Assembly: GCF_016859125.1 (NCBI RefSeq)
Contig: NZ_CP069338.1
Location: 4,341,501 to 4,405,500, forward strand
DNA from: Archangium violaceum
Lineage (GTDB): Bacteria; Myxococcota; Myxococcia; Myxococcales; Myxococcaceae
Direction: 5' to 3'
DNA length: 64,000 bases
The notes under the pieces were generated by a model that saw only the letters and a program-made list of their open reading frames with translations, searched no databases and was not told the DNA's origin. Positions 19,182-27,891 of the stretch are shown piece by piece; position 1 is the stretch's first letter, and each line of letters begins with the position of its first letter. Position numbers and translations under genes: made by a program.

Positions 19182-20689
19182 TCCCCCGAGCTCCCCTGGA
19201 GGAGTGGAGACTCGCCGCCGCCCTTCACCGTCTCGTCCGCGAAGGCGAGCACCCAGGCGCGGGTGATGGACGCGGCACGCTCCGCCGGCTCGAGTGTCCC
19301 CGTTTCGAGGGTGTCGGCGGTCACCTTCGTGTCGTAGCTCTTCATCAGCTCCAGCAGGAGCGGCATGTCCGAGAAGGTGAGGTGCGCGGACCGGGAGACC
19401 GAGACCTCGTAGACCCGCGCCCGCCTGTCCTCGATGAAGGAGCGATGGGTGCCGTCTTCGGAAGCCTGGGGATGCACCAGGAGGAACGGCTGGTCGACGC
19501 CCTTCTTCCAGGAACCCTGGAAGGTGCCGTCGATGTTGGCGCAGGCGCGTACGCCCGGCTCCTTCTGGCAGACGAGTGTCGAGGCGGCGCCGCCGATGGA
19601 GTGGCCGAACACCCCCACCCGCTCGAGGTCCAGCTTTCCGGTGAAGCGCCCCGAGTCGTCCCCCGCGTCGAGCGCCCGTACCTGGGAGAGGACGAAGCGC
19701 AGGTCCGCCACCGTCGTGTCGAGGAAGGGCGTCCCGAAGAGGCCTCCGGGATCCTCGGTGTTGGGAGCGTAGCGGCCATCGGGGAAGATGACGGCGCCCG
19801 TGGTGTACGTGTGCGAGGTGGCCACCACCACGTAACCGTGACTGGCGAGCTCTTCCATCAGCGACGTGTACAAGGTGGGGGAGAAGCCCGCTCCTGGCGA
19901 GAAGAGGATGATGGGGAAGCGGGCGTCGGCCGCGAGCGGGGCCTCGGCCACGGCGTGGGCGTGGACGAAGTCCAGCATGCGGGCGGGCGTGTCGAAGCCA
20001 CCTCCCGCCATCTGGGCGATGCCCTCGCGGCGTACGAGGAAGTAGGGCGCGGGTTGGGCCCGGAGTGGGGACGTGGCGGGGTACCACACGCGCACCATCA
20101 GCTCGCGCTTGTCGCGTTTGGCCTCGGAGAACTCCTCCTCGCGCGAGGTGTCCACCCAGTGGAAGGAGGTGGTGCCCACTGCATACGGGCCGGTGGGGGC
20201 GGGCAGCCGGGTGAGGAGGTGGTCCGAGGCATATGCCCGATCACAGCCGCTCACCTCGGCGCCCGAGAGGGTCCTCGCGTCCAGCCTCAGACGGCTCATC
20301 TCGGCGTGGAGTACGCCCCGCTCCACCAACGTGGGCAATGGGAAGCGCAGCACGGCGTCCACCCGGCCATCCCCGTTCACATCCTCCTCGCGGAGCGTGG
20401 CCTCGGCGGAGACGCTCGGGGCGGAGGCGTCCGGATCGGACAGCGAGGCGGTGGCCGGGTCCAGCGTGCGCGCGTCGAGCGAGGCATCTCCGAGGATGGC
20501 CACCTCGAGGGCGCCGGTGCCCGACAGCTCCACGGCATTCGGGTACGTCCCCGGGAGCACATCGAGCGCGGTGGTTCCGGTGCAGACCTCGGGAGGCGGC
20601 TCCGAAGGCGGCTTCTTCCCGCCGCATCCGGTGGCGAGCACCGTGACGGCGGCGAGCGAGGTGAACAGATGAGATGACTTCGAGAACAC
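19145..20689 (-). CDS. Lipoprotein alpha/beta-hydrolase (PAF-acetylhydrolase-like)
   Basis: A 514-residue product. From the GTG at 20689 it begins with a lipoprotein signal ending VLATGC (Cys22), with a G-run upstream as ribosome-binding site. The earlier in-frame ATG at 20830 would bury the signal. The N-terminal ~130 residues are beta-rich and contain a Ca-binding-like DVNGDGRVD segment. The alpha/beta-hydrolase part has the oxyanion region FSPGAGFSP, the nucleophile elbow GHSIGG, a downstream Asp within the NIDGTFQG strand and a late His in SRSAHLTF. This pattern fits the plasma/intracellular II PAF-acetylhydrolase group of lipases. Natural substrate unknown. Its 3' end overlaps the hybrid kinase gene tail to tail. 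Confidence 0.82.
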   Translation of the reverse strand: MFSKSSHLFTSLAAVTVLATGCGGKKPPSEPPPEVCTGTTALDVLPGTYPNAVELSGTGALEVAILGDASLDARTLDPATASLSDPDASAPSVSAEATLREEDVNGDGRVDAVLRFPLPTLVERGVLHAEMSRLRLDARTLSGAEVSGCDRAYASDHLLTRLPAPTGPYAVGTTSFHWVDTSREEEFSEAKRDKRELMVRVWYPATSPLRAQPAPYFLVRREGIAQMAGGGFDTPARMLDFVHAHAVAEAPLAADARFPIILFSPGAGFSPTLYTSLMEELASHGYVVVATSHTYTTGAVIFPDGRYAPNTEDPGGLFGTPFLDTTVADLRFVLSQVRALDAGDDSGRFTGKLDLERVGVFGHSIGGAASTLVCQKEPGVRACANIDGTFQGSWKKGVDQPFLLVHPQASEDGTHRSFIEDRRARVYEVSVSRSAHLTFSDMPLLLELMKSYDTKVTADTLETGTLEPAERAASITRAWVLAFADETVKGGGESPLLQGSSGDYPEVTLEVHSR

Positions 20690-20824
20690 GAGGAACCCCC
20701 CAGTCGCGGTGTGATGACGTCGCGCCGGATGAACACCACGAGCCCGTGCGTGTGTCACCTGCTTCGTTGCTGTCAGTCCCGTGGTTCTCGGGACGCGCGC
20801 GCGTGGTCCAGGAGACGTCATCTC

Positions 20825-20844
20825 CGTCACTGTGCACCGTGACG
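20825..20844. promoter_or_regulatory. Inverted repeat upstream of the URC operon
   Basis: CGTCAC (20825-20830) and GTGACG (20839-20844) form a perfect 6-bp dyad with an 8-base spacer in the intergenic region between the divergent hydrolase and mmsA-like genes. It lies ~60 bases upstream of the candidate -35 box at 20902, so it could be an operator. It is short enough to occur by chance. Confidence 0.3.
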
Positions 20845-20901
20845 CGGTGTGTGTGTGTCTGGAAATGGACCCACTTTTCCTTTCCTTCGACTCCCCCCCG
20901 A

Positions 20902-20932
20902 TTGCCGGGTTCTCCCTGTCTGGAGTTATGAT
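20902..20932 (+). promoter_or_regulatory. Candidate promoter of the URC operon
   Basis: TATGAT at 20927-20932 is a five-of-six match to a sigma-70 -10 box, with TTGCCG at 20902-20907 as a possible -35. The 19-base spacing is long. It lies 36 bases before the GTG of the dehydrogenase gene, a sensible distance for transcription start. Confidence 0.4.
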
Positions 20933-20967
20933 CTCCGTGACGCAGTCGCCACAGTGGGGGAGCGCAC

Positions 20968-22452
20968 GTGTCCTTCGTCCAGTTGCCCGAGAGCGTGACC
21001 ACCTGTCGTAACCTCGTGGGAGGCGAGTGGCTCGTCCCTCGGGATGCCTCGCTCCTCGACGTGTACAGCCCCTACACGGGAAGCATCATCGGCCGGGTGC
21101 CGCTGACGCCCGCCGAGGGAGTAGCGCAAGCGGTGGAGGCCGCACGGGCCGCGGCGCCCGGCTGGCGCGCCACGCCCCTGCGCGAGCGCACCACGCTCAT
21201 GGCCCGCTTCCGCTCGTTGCTCGAGTCCAACCTGGAGCGGCTGTCCCAGCTCGCCGCGAGCGAGGCCGGCAAGACGGTGGCCGAGGCCCGCGCGGGCCTG
21301 CTCAAGGGCCTGGAGGTATGTGACTTCGCGCTGTCGCTGCAGAACCTGGACACCGGCGGTGGAATGGAAGTGAGCCGCGGCGTCAGCTGCGAGTTCCGGC
21401 GCGAGCCGCTCGGCGTGGTGGCGGGTATCACGCCCTTCAACTTCCCCGCCATGGTGCCGCTGTGGATGTTCCCCATCGCGGTGACGGTGGGCAACGCCTT
21501 CATCCTCAAGCCCTCGGAGAAGGTGCCGCTCACCGCGTGCGCGCTCGGAGAGCTCATGGTGGAGGCGGGCCTTCCGCGCGGTGTCTTCTCGGTGGTGCAC
21601 GGCGGGCGCGAGACGGTGGAGGCGCTGGTGACCCACCCGGACGTGCGCGCCGTGGGCTTCGTGGGCTCGTCCGCCGTGGCGCGGCGCGTGTACGCGGAGG
21701 GCAGCGCGCAGGGCAAGCGCGTGCTGGCGCTCGGCGGAGCGAAGAACCACCTCATCGTCGTCCCCGACGCGGACGAGTCGCTCACCGCGCAGGCCGTGGT
21801 GGACTCCTTCACCGGGTGCGCCGGCCAGCGCTGCATGGCGGCGAGCGTGCTGCTCGCGGTGGGGGAGGTGCGGCACATCCTCGAGCAGGTGGTGGAGCGC
21901 GCCTCGCGGTTGGAGGTGGGGCCCGGCATGGGCGCCATCATCGACAGGGCGAGCCTCATGCGCCTGGAGACGGCGATCGCCACGGCGGAGCGGGCTGGGG
22001 CGCGGGTATTGCTGGATGGGCGCGGGAAGAAGCCCGCGGGTGAGAAGTGGGCGGGTGGGTACTGGCTCGGCCCCACGATTCTCGATGGCGTGAGCCCGGA
22101 GATGGATGCGGCCCAGCGGGAGTTGTTCGGCCCGGTGCTGTCCATCGTCCGCGTGCCCACGCTGTCGGCCGCGCTCGAGGTGGAGAACGCCTCGCCCTAC
22201 GGGAACGCGGCGTCTGTCTTCACCACCAACGGCGCGGTGGCGCAGGCGGTGGTGGAGGGCGCGCGCGTGGGCATGGTGGGCGTCAACGTGGGCGTGCCCG
22301 TGCCTCGCGAGCCCTTCTCCTTTGGCGGCGTGGGCGAGTCCAAGTTCGGCCACGGCGACATCACGGGCACGTCCGGTCTGGGGTTCTGGACGGACCTGAA
22401 GAAGGTCACCCGCAAGTGGACCACCCGTACCGACGGCAGCTGGATGAGCTGA
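20968..22452 (+). CDS. mmsA: CoA-acylating (methyl)malonate-semialdehyde dehydrogenase
   Basis: A 494-residue aldehyde dehydrogenase with a GTG start. The catalytic cysteine lies in GCAGQRCMA (C289). The C-terminal block GVPVPREPFSFGG followed by FGHGDITG and FWTDLKKVT is diagnostic of MMSDH, which converts malonate or methylmalonate semialdehyde to acetyl- or propionyl-CoA plus CO2. The NPF-type motif reads ITPFNFPAM and the cofactor lysine sits in ILKPSE. It leads an operon with URC1-, URC4- and UPRT-type genes. In that context it could oxidise malonate semialdehyde derived from the C3 part of uracil (inference), although valine or beta-alanine breakdown is the alternative. Confidence 0.9.
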   Translation: MSFVQLPESVTTCRNLVGGEWLVPRDASLLDVYSPYTGSIIGRVPLTPAEGVAQAVEAARAAAPGWRATPLRERTTLMARFRSLLESNLERLSQLAASEAGKTVAEARAGLLKGLEVCDFALSLQNLDTGGGMEVSRGVSCEFRREPLGVVAGITPFNFPAMVPLWMFPIAVTVGNAFILKPSEKVPLTACALGELMVEAGLPRGVFSVVHGGRETVEALVTHPDVRAVGFVGSSAVARRVYAEGSAQGKRVLALGGAKNHLIVVPDADESLTAQAVVDSFTGCAGQRCMAASVLLAVGEVRHILEQVVERASRLEVGPGMGAIIDRASLMRLETAIATAERAGARVLLDGRGKKPAGEKWAGGYWLGPTILDGVSPEMDAAQRELFGPVLSIVRVPTLSAALEVENASPYGNAASVFTTNGAVAQAVVEGARVGMVGVNVGVPVPREPFSFGGVGESKFGHGDITGTSGLGFWTDLKKVTRKWTTRTDGSWMS

Positions 22453-22509
22453 CGCGTTTCCCCCGCTGTTTCACCTCCCCCGCAGCGCGCACTCCGAGGA
22501 GGGCGCCTC

Positions 22510-23763
22510 ATGTCCGACAAGAAGTCCGTCAATCACATCCGTCTCACCTCGCACCCCGACAGCGATTCCCAGGCCGTCCCCATCCGTTGGGGTGAGTCCG
22601 AGCCGCTGCGCCGGGGTCCCGTCATCGCCACCCTGACGGAGCCCGCGCACCGCAATGTCATCGGGACGCACTCGGGTTCGTACGCCATCTACCGGGCCGT
22701 CGCGGTGGCCGCCGGTCAGCTGCCGCACGACCATCGGGCGGATCTCACCAATACCGCGCCCGCCGCGCAGATCGGTCCCCACAAGGCCTGGTTCGACCCC
22801 GAGCGCATCGTCTCGATGGACCCGTGGGGCGCGGTGGCTCCGCAGGCCTTCCGCGCGTTCATGGACCAGGGCATGGACCTCCGGCCCACCATCGCCATCA
22901 CCCGCGCGCACATCAACATGCCCGAGCTGCGTGACGCCATCACGGCCGGGCGCCTGAAGCCGGATGGCAGGATTCTCTGCGCCAACGGGGACGTGAGCGT
23001 GGTGAAGGCCGCGGTGGAGCCGGTGTGGTACCTGCCCGGCATCGCGAAGCGCTTCGGCCTCACCGAGGCGGCGCTGCGCCGCGGGCTCTTCGAGCAGACC
23101 GGCGGCATGTTCCCCGAGCTGATCACCCGCTCGGACCTGGAGGTCTTCCTGCCGCCGATTGGCGGGTTGACCCTCTACTTCTTCGGGGACATGGACACCA
23201 TTTCCAACCCGGACGTGCCCCTGGCGGTGCGCGTGCATGACGAGTGCAACGGCTCGGACGTGTTCGGCAGCGACATCTGCACGTGCCGGCCCTACCTCAC
23301 GCACGGAATCGAGGTGTGCATCCAGACGGCGCAAGAGGGAGGGGCGGGCGTCATCGTCTACTCGCGCAAGGAGGGCCGCGCGCTGGGCGAGGTGACGAAG
23401 TTCCTCGTGTACAACGCGCGCAAGCGCCAGGAGGGCGGGGACTCGGCGGCCACCTACTTCCACCGCACCGAGTGCGTGGCCGGCGTGCAGGACATGCGCT
23501 TCCAGGAGCTGATGCCGGACGCGCTGCACTGGCTGGGCATCACCCGCATCCACCGCTTCGTGTCCATGAGCGACATGAAGCACGACGCCATCGTCCGCTC
23601 GGGCATCGAGATCCTCGAGCGCGTGCCGATTCCGGAGGAGCTCATTCCCGCGGATGCCAAGGTGGAGATGGAGGCGAAGAAGGCCGCCGGCTACTTCACC
23701 ACGGGCAAGGTGGCCTCGAAGGAGGAGCTCGTGGATGTGAAGGGCAGGGCGCTCGATGCCTGA
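22510..23763 (+). CDS. GTP cyclohydrolase II-like uracil-catabolism protein (URC1 type)
   Basis: A 417-residue protein of the GTP cyclohydrolase II superfamily. The zinc-type motif is retained (HDEC at C246, then SDICTC with C257 and C259), and so is the region ending YSRKEGRALGEVTKF that corresponds to the RQEGRGIGL segment of RibA. It is about twice as long as RibA's cyclohydrolase domain, with a ~200-residue N-terminal extension, which is the architecture of URC1 from the yeast URC pathway. URC1 is thought to open the ring of a uridine nucleotide. The ATG is preceded by GGAGGGCG. It overlaps the next gene by 8 bp, so the two proteins are probably coupled. Confidence 0.82.
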   Translation: MSDKKSVNHIRLTSHPDSDSQAVPIRWGESEPLRRGPVIATLTEPAHRNVIGTHSGSYAIYRAVAVAAGQLPHDHRADLTNTAPAAQIGPHKAWFDPERIVSMDPWGAVAPQAFRAFMDQGMDLRPTIAITRAHINMPELRDAITAGRLKPDGRILCANGDVSVVKAAVEPVWYLPGIAKRFGLTEAALRRGLFEQTGGMFPELITRSDLEVFLPPIGGLTLYFFGDMDTISNPDVPLAVRVHDECNGSDVFGSDICTCRPYLTHGIEVCIQTAQEGGAGVIVYSRKEGRALGEVTKFLVYNARKRQEGGDSAATYFHRTECVAGVQDMRFQELMPDALHWLGITRIHRFVSMSDMKHDAIVRSGIEILERVPIPEELIPADAKVEMEAKKAAGYFTTGKVASKEELVDVKGRALDA

Positions 23764-24946
23764 CGTCTCCACCGCCGTCGCGTACCTGCGGAGCCCGCGC
23801 GCCATCCGCGAGCGCTGCCGGGCCCTGTTGGAGCTGGGGCTCGCCGGGAAGCTGAGGCACTTCCGCGTGGACATGGAGCGGCTGCCGGCCGTGGCGGACT
23901 ACGTGCTGGACGTCACTCGCGCGGCGTACCCCACGCTGGAGATTCCGGTGCACAGCCGCTGGGGACACTTCGACGTGGGGGGAGTGCGGCGCAACGCGGA
24001 GCTGGATGCGCGTCTGGCCACGCTGCCGCCCGCCGAGCGGGCCCGTGCGAAGCTGGACCTGGTCGTCACGAGCGTGCTGCTGGACGCGGGCAGTGGGCCC
24101 ACGTGGAAGTACGTGGAACCCGGGGGAGGCACGTATGCGCGCTCCGAGGGCCTGGCCGTGGCCAGCTTCCGCATGTTCATGGCGGGGGCGTTCTCCTCGG
24201 ACCCGAGCCAGCCGTTGCGCGCGGACGCCGAGGGGTTGCGGCGCCTGAGCCTCGAAGCGCTGGCGAGGGGCTTCCAGGTGACGGAGGACAACCCGCTGGC
24301 GGGGCTGGAGGGGCGGCTCACGCTGCTGCACGGGCTGGGGCACGCGCTGCCGAGGCCCGGGGCGCTCCATGATCAGCTCGCGGAGAGAGGTCCGCGGGTG
24401 CCCGCCGCGGAGGTACTGGGGCGGGTGCTGGAGTCGCTCGGCCCCATCTGGCCGGGACGCATCACGCTGGACGGGGTGAACCTGGGCGACGTGTGGTGGC
24501 ACCCGGCGCTGGGGCCTGACGACAGCCCGGAGGCGCTGGTGCCCTTCCACAAGCTGTCGCAGTGGCTGACGTACTCGCTGCTGGAGCCACTGGAGGAAGG
24601 CGGCATCACGGTGACGGAGCTGGACGCGCTCACCGGGCTGCCCGAGTACCGCAACGGTGGCCTGCTGGTGGACCTGGGCGTGTTGGCGCCGAGGGATGTG
24701 CGGCTGCTGACGGATGCCTTTTCGCCGGGAGAGGAGCCCATCGTGGAGTGGCGCGCGCTGACGGTGGCGCTGCTGGACGAGGTGGCGAAGCGGGTACGCG
24801 AGCGGCTGGGGAAGACGGCGGAGGAGCTCCCACTGGCGAAGGTGCTGCAAGGAGGGACATGGAGTGCGGGGAGGCGCATCGCCGCGGAGAGGCGCCCGGG
24901 GGGCACGCCGCCGATCCGCATCGAGAGCGACGGGACGGTGTTCTGA
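23756..24946 (+). CDS. DUF1688 / URC4 family protein
   Basis: A 396-residue cytoplasmic protein matching URC4/Urg3 (DUF1688) in length and landmarks: an N-terminal [15 protein letters not shown], the central [25 protein letters not shown], the WKYVEP turn, and a late [19 protein letters not shown] segment. Genetic work in yeast places URC4 in the URC route for using uracil as nitrogen source, but its reaction is not firmly assigned. The start lies inside the end of the URC1-like gene (8-bp overlap). The gene ends 77 bases before the UPRT gene, and the gap contains a REP-like element. Confidence 0.82.
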   Translation: MPDVSTAVAYLRSPRAIRERCRALLELGLAGKLRHFRVDMERLPAVADYVLDVTRAAYPTLEIPVHSRWGHFDVGGVRRNAELDARLATLPPAERARAKLDLVVTSVLLDAGSGPTWKYVEPGGGTYARSEGLAVASFRMFMAGAFSSDPSQPLRADAEGLRRLSLEALARGFQVTEDNPLAGLEGRLTLLHGLGHALPRPGALHDQLAERGPRVPAAEVLGRVLESLGPIWPGRITLDGVNLGDVWWHPALGPDDSPEALVPFHKLSQWLTYSLLEPLEEGGITVTELDALTGLPEYRNGGLLVDLGVLAPRDVRLLTDAFSPGEEPIVEWRALTVALLDEVAKRVRERLGKTAEELPLAKVLQGGTWSAGRRIAAERRPGGTPPIRIESDGTVF

Positions 24947-24949
24947 GAA

Positions 24950-24989
24950 TACCCCCTCTCCCTCCGGGAGAGGGTTGGGGTGAGGGTAT
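24950..24989 (+). repeat. REP-like palindromic intergenic element, copy 1
   Basis: A 9-bp perfect hairpin CCCTCTCCC (24954-24962) / GGGAGAGGG (24966-24974) with a TCC loop, followed by GGGGTGAGGG and flanked by TACCC and GGGTA. A second copy with the same arms and the same downstream GGGGTGAGGG is at 45813-45850. Both lie between genes. Elements of this composition are widely scattered in high-GC proteobacterial genomes. Confidence 0.7.
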
Positions 24990-25023
24990 TTCTTTCACTC
25001 GAGCGAAGAACGAGGAGACAGCC

Positions 25024-25662
25024 GTGACGTACTCGGACAACTGCACCGTGGTGGACCACCCGCTGGTGAAGCACAAGCTGACGCTGATGCGGCGCAAGGA
25101 CACGAGCACGGCCTCGTTCCGCGCGTTGTTGCAGGAGATCTCCCTGTTGCTCGCCTACGAGGCGATGCGGGACTTGAAGCTGACAGAGGAGACCATCGAG
25201 ACGCCGATGATGGAGATGACGGCACCGGTGCTGGAGGGCAAGAAGCTGGTGCTGGTGGCGATCCTCCGAGCGGGGCAGGGCATCCTGGACGGGATGCTGC
25301 AGCTGGTGCCGAGCGCCCGCGTGGGTCACATTGGCTTGTATCGAGATCCCAAGACGCTGACGGCGGTGGAGTACTACTACAAGGTGCCGAACCAGCTGGC
25401 GGACCGGGACGTCATCGTGTGTGACCCGATGCTGGCGACGGGGAACTCGGCGGTGGCGGCGCTCAACCGCATCAAGAAGAGCAAGCCCGGGAGCCTGCGC
25501 TTCGTGTGTCTGCTGGCGTGTCCCGAGGGCCTGGCCAACCTGCGCGAGCACCACCCGGACGTGCGTGTCTTCACCGCGGCGGTGGACGAGAAGCTCGACG
25601 AGCACGGCTACATCCTGCCGGGTCTGGGCGACGCGGGCGATCGGCTCTTTGGCACGAGGTAG
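25024..25662 (+). CDS. upp: Uracil phosphoribosyltransferase
   Basis: A 212-residue enzyme that makes UMP from uracil and PRPP. The family landmarks are all present: [13 protein letters not shown] near the N-terminus, [12 protein letters not shown], the PRPP-binding [14 protein letters not shown], and the C-terminal [13 protein letters not shown] that contacts uracil. The GTG at 25024 has GAGGAGA a few bases upstream and gives the standard family length. Longer in-frame extensions run through the end of the URC4 gene and the repeat and are rejected. As last gene of the URC-type operon it corresponds to URC6, the entry step of that pathway. Confidence 0.93.
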   Translation: MTYSDNCTVVDHPLVKHKLTLMRRKDTSTASFRALLQEISLLLAYEAMRDLKLTEETIETPMMEMTAPVLEGKKLVLVAILRAGQGILDGMLQLVPSARVGHIGLYRDPKTLTAVEYYYKVPNQLADRDVIVCDPMLATGNSAVAALNRIKKSKPGSLRFVCLLACPEGLANLREHHPDVRVFTAAVDEKLDEHGYILPGLGDAGDRLFGTR

Positions 25663-25710
25663 CGCGCGTCCGGTGGTGCGGCGACAGCGGGGCATGCATG
25701 CTGCCGCGCC

Positions 25711-27027
25711 ATGCGGAGAACCCTCACATGGCCGCGAGCGGCCGTGGCGCTGTTGTTGCTGGTGCCCCTTTCATGCGCGGTGTCCCCAGGGGGTGCTTTC
25801 CGTGGGGCGGGCCGTGAGAGGGAGCCGAAAGTCGTAGAGGTAGAGGAGCTCTCGGGAGGAAGGCACCGGCTCGCCTTCGAGCCGGTGGTGCCGAACCCGG
25901 CGCTGGAGCGGATGCGAGTGGAGGAGGCGAGGGCGGCCCTGGCGTTCTTCCAGGAGTCATTCCAAGAGGCGGAGAAGCCACGGAAGCGCTCCCGGCTCGT
26001 GCTGGCATCGAGGGGACAGGGAGGGAGCCAGCCTGCGGAGTGGGAGTCGCGGTTGAGGCAGGAGTACCTGTCGAGGTACGGACCGCCGCTGCTGCCCATG
26101 CCCGGGGCGATGGAGCGGAGCCGGCTCTTGCTGGCGCTGAAACTGTCAGCTGGCTACATGGGCGAGGGAGTGCGTGAGGCGGCGAGGGAGTTGTTCAGCT
26201 CGCCGGTGTTCCTCTCCGGAGTGGCGCTGTCGGTGCTGGTGTACTTCGCGGCGTGGCTGGCACCGGAGCCTGTCTTCACCAAGGCCTTCGTGGCGACGCT
26301 GACGTTGAGGCTGACGCTGGCGGTGGGCGTGGTGGAGCTGACGCAGGTGGCACGAGCCTGCGTGAGGCTGTACCAGGAGGCGGAGGCGGCGAGGACGGTG
26401 GAGGAGCTCGAAGCGGTGGCGGAGCGCTTCGGCAGGGCGATGGGAGGAGTGGGGCTGAGGGTGCTGGTGCTAGTGGCCAGCATGGGAGTGGCGAAGGGGT
26501 TGCCCGGAGTGCCGGAGGGAGGACTGGGGACGTTGTTGCGCTCGCCACGGTTCGCATTGCCCGGAGGAGTGACGGTGCAGGGAGCGACGACGGTACAGAT
26601 GGTGGCGGATGGCACGGTCGTCGTGACGGGAGTGGCGGCGGGAACGGCGGCGGCCACGGTGGGAAGTGCCTGCACCGATGGCTCGGAGGCGAAGGACGGC
26701 TACCACTGGCACCACCTGGCCACCAACAAGAACGACATCTCGACGGTGTCAGGCGGACCCTGGACGCCCAGGTTCGAGGAACTCTTCGCTTTCGCGGGAA
26801 TGAGCCTGGACGCTGCGGAGAACCTCATCTACCTCAAGGGCCACAAAGGTCCGCATCCAGAGGCGTACCATAAGGAGGTATACACGAAGCTCAGCGCGGC
26901 GATTGAAGACTGTGAAACCGCTGCTCGATGTAGGAGCAAGTTGCTGGAGGCGCTCCGGAAGATTGCTGAAGAGGTATGCACTCCAGGGTCACGACTCCAC
27001 AGGTTGGCAACGAAGTCTCAGGACTGA
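25711..27027 (+). CDS. SitA-like polymorphic lipoprotein toxin with C-terminal AHH-type nuclease domain
   Basis: A 438-residue protein. A signal peptide ends in a lipobox-like LVPLSC (Cys22; the Pro at -3 is unusual). A charged linker, a helical region and two strongly hydrophobic stretches follow (about 165-210 and 249-262). The C-terminal ~110 residues look like an AHH/HNH-EndoVII nuclease toxin: GYHWHHLATNKND (H332, H334, H335), then a helix with the turn YLKGHKGPHPEAYH. Lipoprotein leader, hydrophobic middle and variable nuclease end are the layout of Myxococcus SitA toxins delivered by outer-membrane exchange. The immunity gene starts 17 bases later. Nuclease fold is well supported; the SitA assignment is inference from architecture. 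Confidence 0.72.
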   Translation: MRRTLTWPRAAVALLLLVPLSCAVSPGGAFRGAGREREPKVVEVEELSGGRHRLAFEPVVPNPALERMRVEEARAALAFFQESFQEAEKPRKRSRLVLASRGQGGSQPAEWESRLRQEYLSRYGPPLLPMPGAMERSRLLLALKLSAGYMGEGVREAARELFSSPVFLSGVALSVLVYFAAWLAPEPVFTKAFVATLTLRLTLAVGVVELTQVARACVRLYQEAEAARTVEELEAVAERFGRAMGGVGLRVLVLVASMGVAKGLPGVPEGGLGTLLRSPRFALPGGVTVQGATTVQMVADGTVVVTGVAAGTAAATVGSACTDGSEAKDGYHWHHLATNKNDISTVSGGPWTPRFEELFAFAGMSLDAAENLIYLKGHKGPHPEAYHKEVYTKLSAAIEDCETAARCRSKLLEALRKIAEEVCTPGSRLHRLATKSQD

Positions 27028-27043
27028 GGACGTAGCGAGAAGC

Positions 27044-27607
27044 ATGCCAGGATATTTCGAGCTGGAGGATGACATCTACCATCTGGGGCGCTGGCATTTG
27101 AGTGGTCCCTTGGATGAACAAGGACAGCGAATCAGCCCCTGGCAATTCTCCAAAGGCATTCAGCTCTCCCTCCAGGGCGCGATCTGGTTTGCCGTGAAGC
27201 CCGATGGTGTGGAGCTGGACTTCAGTCTTGCTGCCTTCTCGATTCCCGTGGTCAACGACCGCTTCGTCCATCTCTTCGAGCGCCTGGGTATCCAGGACGT
27301 GCAGTTCATTCCCACTCGAGTGGACGGTCATGCCGGGCCCTTCTTCATCCTCAACACGCTGCGCATCATCCGCTGCATCGACGATGCCCGGTGCGAGGAG
27401 GCTCTATACTGGCGGCCGGAGGACGGCCAGCCGGAGAAGGTGGGCAGGTACCGCTCCGTCGTGGGAATGCGCATCGACCCGACCCAGGTGGGAGACGCGC
27501 ATATCTTCCGCACCTGGGGCTGGTCACAGGGCCTCATCATCTCGGAGGACCTCAAGCAGGCCCTGGAGCAGGAAGGCCTCACCGGTACACGGTTCGTCGA
27601 GGTGTGA
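27044..27607 (+). CDS. Probable immunity protein (Imm11/DUF1629-like)
   Basis: A 187-residue soluble acidic protein with no signal peptide. It carries features of the DUF1629/Imm11 group: an N-terminal FELEDDIYHLGRWHL, a central strand DFSLAAFSIPVVNDRF, the helix LFERLGIQDVQFIP, and a C-terminal half with FILNTLRIIRCID and WSQGLIISEDLKQAL. Proteins of this family neutralise nuclease-type polymorphic toxins. It follows the AHH toxin gene by 16 bases. I start at the ATG at 27044; an earlier in-frame start at 26903 would overlap the toxin's coding end by 125 bases. Specific neutralisation of the neighbouring toxin is inferred from the gene order. Confidence 0.72.
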   Translation: MPGYFELEDDIYHLGRWHLSGPLDEQGQRISPWQFSKGIQLSLQGAIWFAVKPDGVELDFSLAAFSIPVVNDRFVHLFERLGIQDVQFIPTRVDGHAGPFFILNTLRIIRCIDDARCEEALYWRPEDGQPEKVGRYRSVVGMRIDPTQVGDAHIFRTWGWSQGLIISEDLKQALEQEGLTGTRFVEV

Positions 27608-27891
27608 GCGGGCCCCGGATTGCTTTCGGCCCGGACCGCGGTTACCTTCTTCGAGCGATGATTCTCCTGACGTGCCAGCGTCGATTTAGCCGCCCCCCGA
27701 GCCCCACCAGGTGCCGGGAGGCCGTGCTGCGTCGCTAGCCCGTTCTCCCTCGGCGGATCGCCTCTCGGCGTGATGCCCACCTGGACCAGGGGTTCGGGGG
27801 GTATCCGAGCGTGGCGCCGCCTCCTCCTCTCCTCGAGGACCGGGCGTCGCCTGGAGCTGTCTTCCTTCCACTCCAGTCCGAGAGCCCTTCC

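Noticed and set aside
20690-20830. Longer N-terminus of the PAF-acetylhydrolase-like protein from ATG 20830
   Set aside because: It would put the lipoprotein signal 47 residues inside the protein.
26903-27043. Longer N-terminus for the immunity gene starting at 26903
   Set aside because: It would overlap the toxin gene's coding end by 125 bases; the ATG at 27044 gives the usual family start and 16-base spacing.
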